Assembly (NCBI GenBank): GCA_030068145.1
Contig: JAPJBO010000373.1
Span: forward strand, 143,831 to 207,830
Origin: Diplonema papillatum
Taxonomy: Eukaryota > Euglenozoa > Diplonemea > Diplonemida > Diplonemidae
Reading direction: 5' to 3'
Length of the DNA stretch: 64,000 nucleotides
Within the stretch, counting starts at the first letter, position 1; each line of letters opens with the position of its first letter. Below, one piece after another: positions 60,722 to 64,000 of this stretch. A model generated the notes under the pieces. It saw nothing but the letters and a program-made list of their open reading frames with translations, was not told the DNA's origin and made no database searches. A program made the position numbers and the translations under genes.

Positions 60722-61992
60722 CCCTAGGGCTATGTGTTGGAAACGTTTCCGTTTCCGTTTCCTTCTTTTTGGCGGTGGATGGAAACGCCGTTTCTTTTCA
60801 ATTTTCAAAAGAAACGGCTGGTATGCCACTAGTATACTGGCTGAAGGTCCGACCGGAAATGTGTGTCGAACGGCGGACCCCGCAATCCAGGGAAACCGTG
60901 GACAAGGTGGCTCCGAAAATGAGGGAGGAGAGAAGCATAAGAGTTGCGACCGCGTGGAGCAGACGCAACCACACGCATCCGGTTGTGATGACTTTGAGGT
61001 CTGCAGCTCTTTATACCAATGGCTGTTGTGCGACGATCTGTTATGCGAGGCCGTTGGCCAACGCGCTGAACGATCGGGAAAGCACATCCGCTTCCAATAA
61101 TAGGCTATACAGATACGGTCGTTCAGGACAGCGGGAGCCGCGCCACAGGCTACAAGACCGGGGTTTTTCGGCGGCGTAAGACAAAGAGGGAGTGCAATCA
61201 GCATCAGGAGGTGAGAAGGGCACACGTATGCCGGGGCAATGTTGAACCCGCCAGAAAAGCGATGGCCACGCAGTAACGTGTGTGTTAAACATCGCTTGCC
61301 ACAGTGCACCTTGCATACGACGACGGGTGGCAACCGTCACCGGAAGGGGCACCATCGGGCGGTGTTGTCGGAGCATAGACAGCGACGGCAGGAAGAACCC
61401 CACCGACAATGCAGAAGAGGATGGCAGATTCAAAAAGCCCCACGCGGCACGGCCGCCGATACAAGTAAACATGAGAACGTGGGTTGGAAGCAGCAGAGGA
61501 CGAAGTGGTAGGCACAGAAGAGTGGAATCTGGTGTCAGAAAACCTCAGCATCCGCATGTGACGACATTCTGCATCATTAGCTTGTGGTTACCTATTTGCT
61601 CGTGTCAGATCGCCGATGAAAGAAAGCGGTGAGCATCAGCGACTGCTCTGCACAAACGAGACCGCGACGACACACAAGAAGGGGCCGAGCCAAGTCGAAG
61701 AACAGCCCAGGAAGGGCCCTGAAGAGTCAGAGAGCCCGCCAGAAGACGGAGGAAGAGAAGTGCCCGCTGGTAGATCAAAAGAAGAAGGTGATCCCGCCCT
61801 CTGAAAGGAAAGCCAAAATTTGGCTGGAAACGGACACCCGACGGACACACAGAAGGACCCGCGAAGTGGTATCCTATAGGCCCCCGGCGCCTTCCGGCGT
61901 TTCTTTTAAAAGAAACGGAAACGTTTCCGTTTCCGTTTCCATATTTCGAAAAAACTTAAGAAACGGCGTTGCCATCCAACTTAGCCCTAGGG
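60722..61992. mobile_element. Element C: 1.3-kb element with GGAAACGTTTCC arrays
   Basis: CCCTAGGGCTA (60722-60732) and TAGCCCTAGGG (61982-61992) are exact inversions. Just inside, the arrays contain GGAAACGTTTCCGTTTCCGT on both sides (60739 and 61917), followed by AAGAAACGGC and CGCCGTTTCTT motifs in inverted order. The interior holds a broken Cys/His-rich ORF related to that of element D. Confidence 0.7.
61239..61511 (+). pseudogene. Broken Cys/His-rich protein related to that of element D
   Basis: The frame contains VCVKHRLPQCTLHTTTGG, RHRKGHHRAV and later SKHENVGW. The element D protein has MCAEHRMTQCTTCKTTTECC, CCREGHHRAA and AKRENVVL. The middle zinc-knuckle part is deleted and the frame drifts, so this is a decayed relative. 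Confidence 0.5.
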
Positions 61993-62830
61993 GGTCGGGG
62001 CCTTCTCGAAGAAGCGAGTGCTCAGGTCGGCTGGCACCCCGGACCCTTATACGAAACTTGCCGTCCATCCGCATTGCTTGTGTTTTACGAACGATTTTCA
62101 GATGCATCTGTGACTGCATGCATTGTGCGTGTTTTCTGAACGATTTGTGTGACAACGCCCCGGAGGTACACTCTGTCAAGCAACTCAAACCCATTATCGG
62201 GCTCCTATTGTAGTTTTGCAGTGGTGCAGTTCGGGAGTCGAGGCAGCTACTCGGAGCAAGCAGCAGCTAGCTACTGCAGCTTGCTCCGACGACTGATCCG
62301 GTCGGGAGGGGACCACGTAAAATTCCGATCTGGCCAGGCGAGCAGCGTGATCCTCCCGTTTTTGCCACGTGGTCGACAGCAGGCTTACAGGCACAGAGTG
62401 CGCTTATACGGTTGACCCTCTGCTCTGCGCGAACTAAACACCTCCATATTCTCTGCAATCGTTCTCCCTGCTACCTTCTAGCCGCAATCGTTCTCCCTAA
62501 GGACCCTTACGTGTTTGAGGCCAGCTGGTAGCAAGAACAAGGCGCTTTGGCGAAGAAATGTGCAAGCAACTCGCTGAACCAGTTGATTTGTACGTGACAA
62601 CTTGCGAAGCGCCCTCGCTTGAGAGAACAGTCAGAGGCAGAGAGAGGAATGCAGCGACACAAGATTTCGGCATCCTACCCCTGTAGCAACATTCAACACC
62701 TAAAACAGTCTGAAATAAAAAACCAGAGCGGCGCTGTTCTGGTGGGTGGCGGCGGGAAGGTGGGGGCCCACTGTGGGGGTGATCGCGGCTTCCCCCGGCC
62801 AGCCTCAGGGCACGGAGCTGCCGAAGGCTG
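61993..62830. other. No recognisable gene
   Basis: Short ORFs only; 5' flank of the ORF that leaves the window. Small inverted repeats near 62260-62285 (GAGCAAGCAGCAGCTAGC and TACTGCAGCTTGCTC). Confidence 0.35.
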
Positions 62831-64000
62831 ATGGGCGACAGCGAGGTTGCGACAAGATGCGTCGGTTTGCACCTTGCAGCCACGGCGACGTCGGTGGGCG
62901 GTGAGAAGGGGAAGTACCTCAAGGCGCGGCGCGAGAGCCTGTGCGCTGAAGCGCAGCCTATCCCGTCGCTTGACACGTATACGAACGTTGGCATTCGGTT
63001 CGAGCAATGGTGCCCGTTCATGGAACATACTCCGCTGGGTGACACCTTGTCCGAGTACTCGGCTTCCCTTTCCCCCACCCGGAAGTTTTCCGGTGCGCAG
63101 CTGAACGACTACAGGTTCCCGCCTGAAGGCAGCCCGGACGGCAAAGCCGGAGACCGCCTTGAGATCTTTAAAGTCGCCGTCCGCTCCGTGTTGATGCCCC
63201 TCCCTCTTACCTACGCTGCTGGCCTGCCCCTCGAAAAGAGAAAGGCGCTGGCCGAGACTCTAGCGACCCGCCTGCTCAAGGAGTTCCTGCGGGACGACGA
63301 CCTCGCTGCGCAGTTTCAGCAGATCGTCGCGAATTACCTCAGCATCAACGCAACGCCCTCCCGCCTGAGGAAGCACCAGCAGGTCGATCTCGTCGACAGA
63401 TCCGACGCTTTGACCAGCAAGGCTGCCGTCTCAATGGACCGATTTATCGACACGGACCGGTACAAAGCGTGGCTCGAGGACGAAAAAGCGTACCTGTCCT
63501 CGGCCCAGCAGCACCTCGACGCCAGCGGCGACGGGCATAATGCGAGCAGCCGCAACCTGCAGTCGTTCAGTTCGATGCGCGACCACCAGCTGCCGGCCTC
63601 CGGGCATGCCGATGCCTCGCCTCCGAAGTCTGGGAGCCAGTCTCCGAAGCACGGTGCGCCCCGCACGTTCCCGCAGCGGACGTCGCCGCAGAGCCGGCAC
63701 CGGTCAGATCCATCTGGCTCGCGGCAGAATTCACCGGCGCAGCAGCCGAATGACAACCCCAGGAACTCGCCCGTTAATCGCCCGCCGCCTGCTCCTGTCC
63801 CGCAGTCCGGCGGCCTCAGCCCCGGCACCCTGCCTTGCAGCCTCAACGGAGTGTTCCGTGGTACCAACCCCTCGCCGGCATTCTCCCTCTGCGGCTCGCC
63901 TCTGTACGAGGACAGCAACGGCGAGGCTTCGTTTCCGAAGGGCTCGTTGTCGTCGCGCCCGGGGGAGCGCATCTACCGCCAGGGGCTCGCCATCCAATTC
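62831..64000 (+). CDS. Partial large ORF (390 codons, continues beyond the window); possibly Gag-like
   Basis: Open from the ATG at 62831 (GCTGATGGGCGAC) to the last base, without a stop. The first 230 residues are a helical, charged region (LEKRKALAETLATRLLKEFL, RFIDTDRYKAWLEDEKAYLS). From about residue 235 it is Ser/Pro/Gln/His-rich and probably disordered (SPPKSGSQSPKHGAPRTFPQ). A structured alpha-helical part followed by a Pro/Ser linker would suit the Gag part of a retroelement, but no zinc knuckle, protease or polymerase motif falls within the window. A host protein is equally possible. Minus-strand ORFs here are shadows caused by GC bias. Confidence 0.5.
   Translation, partial: MGDSEVATRCVGLHLAATATSVGGEKGKYLKARRESLCAEAQPIPSLDTYTNVGIRFEQWCPFMEHTPLGDTLSEYSASLSPTRKFSGAQLNDYRFPPEGSPDGKAGDRLEIFKVAVRSVLMPLPLTYAAGLPLEKRKALAETLATRLLKEFLRDDDLAAQFQQIVANYLSINATPSRLRKHQQVDLVDRSDALTSKAAVSMDRFIDTDRYKAWLEDEKAYLSSAQQHLDASGDGHNASSRNLQSFSSMRDHQLPASGHADASPPKSGSQSPKHGAPRTFPQRTSPQSRHRSDPSGSRQNSPAQQPNDNPRNSPVNRPPPAPVPQSGGLSPGTLPCSLNGVFRGTNPSPAFSLCGSPLYEDSNGEASFPKGSLSSRPGERIYRQGLAIQF

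Noticed and set aside
63334-63972. 212-codon minus-strand ORF
   Set aside because: Shadow of the plus-strand frame that runs from 62831 to the end of the window.

Overview
This is a piece of a eukaryotic nuclear genome, very rich in repeats and poor in genes. The evidence is spliceable genes (a glycosyltransferase with a frame-preserving intron), non-LTR retrotransposons, a hAT element with its 8-bp target duplication, and no bacterial operon structure or ribosome-binding sites. The mix of a bubblegum-type acyl-CoA synthetase, a GT92-like glycosyltransferase with a PAN-like tail, LINEs carrying RNase H and tyrosine-recombinase elements suits a unicellular alga or protist, for example an alveolate or stramenopile. 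The species cannot be fixed from the sequence alone.

Layout. 0-5.5 kb: an inverted-repeat-bounded segment with a minisatellite, then a ubiquitin-protease-like exon remnant between direct repeats. 6.9-24.7 kb: a LINE cluster. Two tandem minus-strand copies of one family (LINE-alpha) come first; copy 1 is 5'-truncated and internally deleted, copy 2 has an intact 1705-codon ORF2. A decayed minus-strand element of a related family (LINE-beta) follows, and then a plus-strand element (LINE-gamma) placed head to head with it. 24.9-27.4 kb: a two-exon glycosyltransferase gene. 30.5-31.6 kb: a deleted hAT transposon. 32.3-34.6 kb: an intron-less long-chain acyl-CoA synthetase gene. 36.2-37.3 kb: two short non-autonomous LINE derivatives. 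40.8-42.4 kb: a foldback element with arms of about 565 bp.

46.8-52.6 kb: two adjoining DNA elements with short TIRs and inverted subterminal arrays of short repeats. One encloses a 1-kb telomere-like satellite; the other encloses a Cys/His-rich protein gene. 53.1-53.5 kb: a PB1-domain exon. 55.9-57.9 kb: a Crypton-like element with a Zn-finger protein and a tyrosine recombinase whose nucleophilic Tyr position is Ile, flanked by 26-bp direct repeats. 59.7-60.0 kb: a UBA-like exon. 60.2-62.0 kb: two more elements with iterated ends; the second carries a broken relative of the Cys/His-rich protein. 62.8 kb to the end: a 390-codon ORF that leaves the window.

The most interesting points are these. 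(1) Both LINE families that retain the ORF1-ORF2 junction place ORF1 and ORF2 in one frame, separated by a single TGA, and ORF2 begins with an OTU cysteine-protease-like domain ahead of the endonuclease. (2) A group of DNA elements has ends built from family-specific arrays of short repeats, and two of them share a Cys/His-rich protein.
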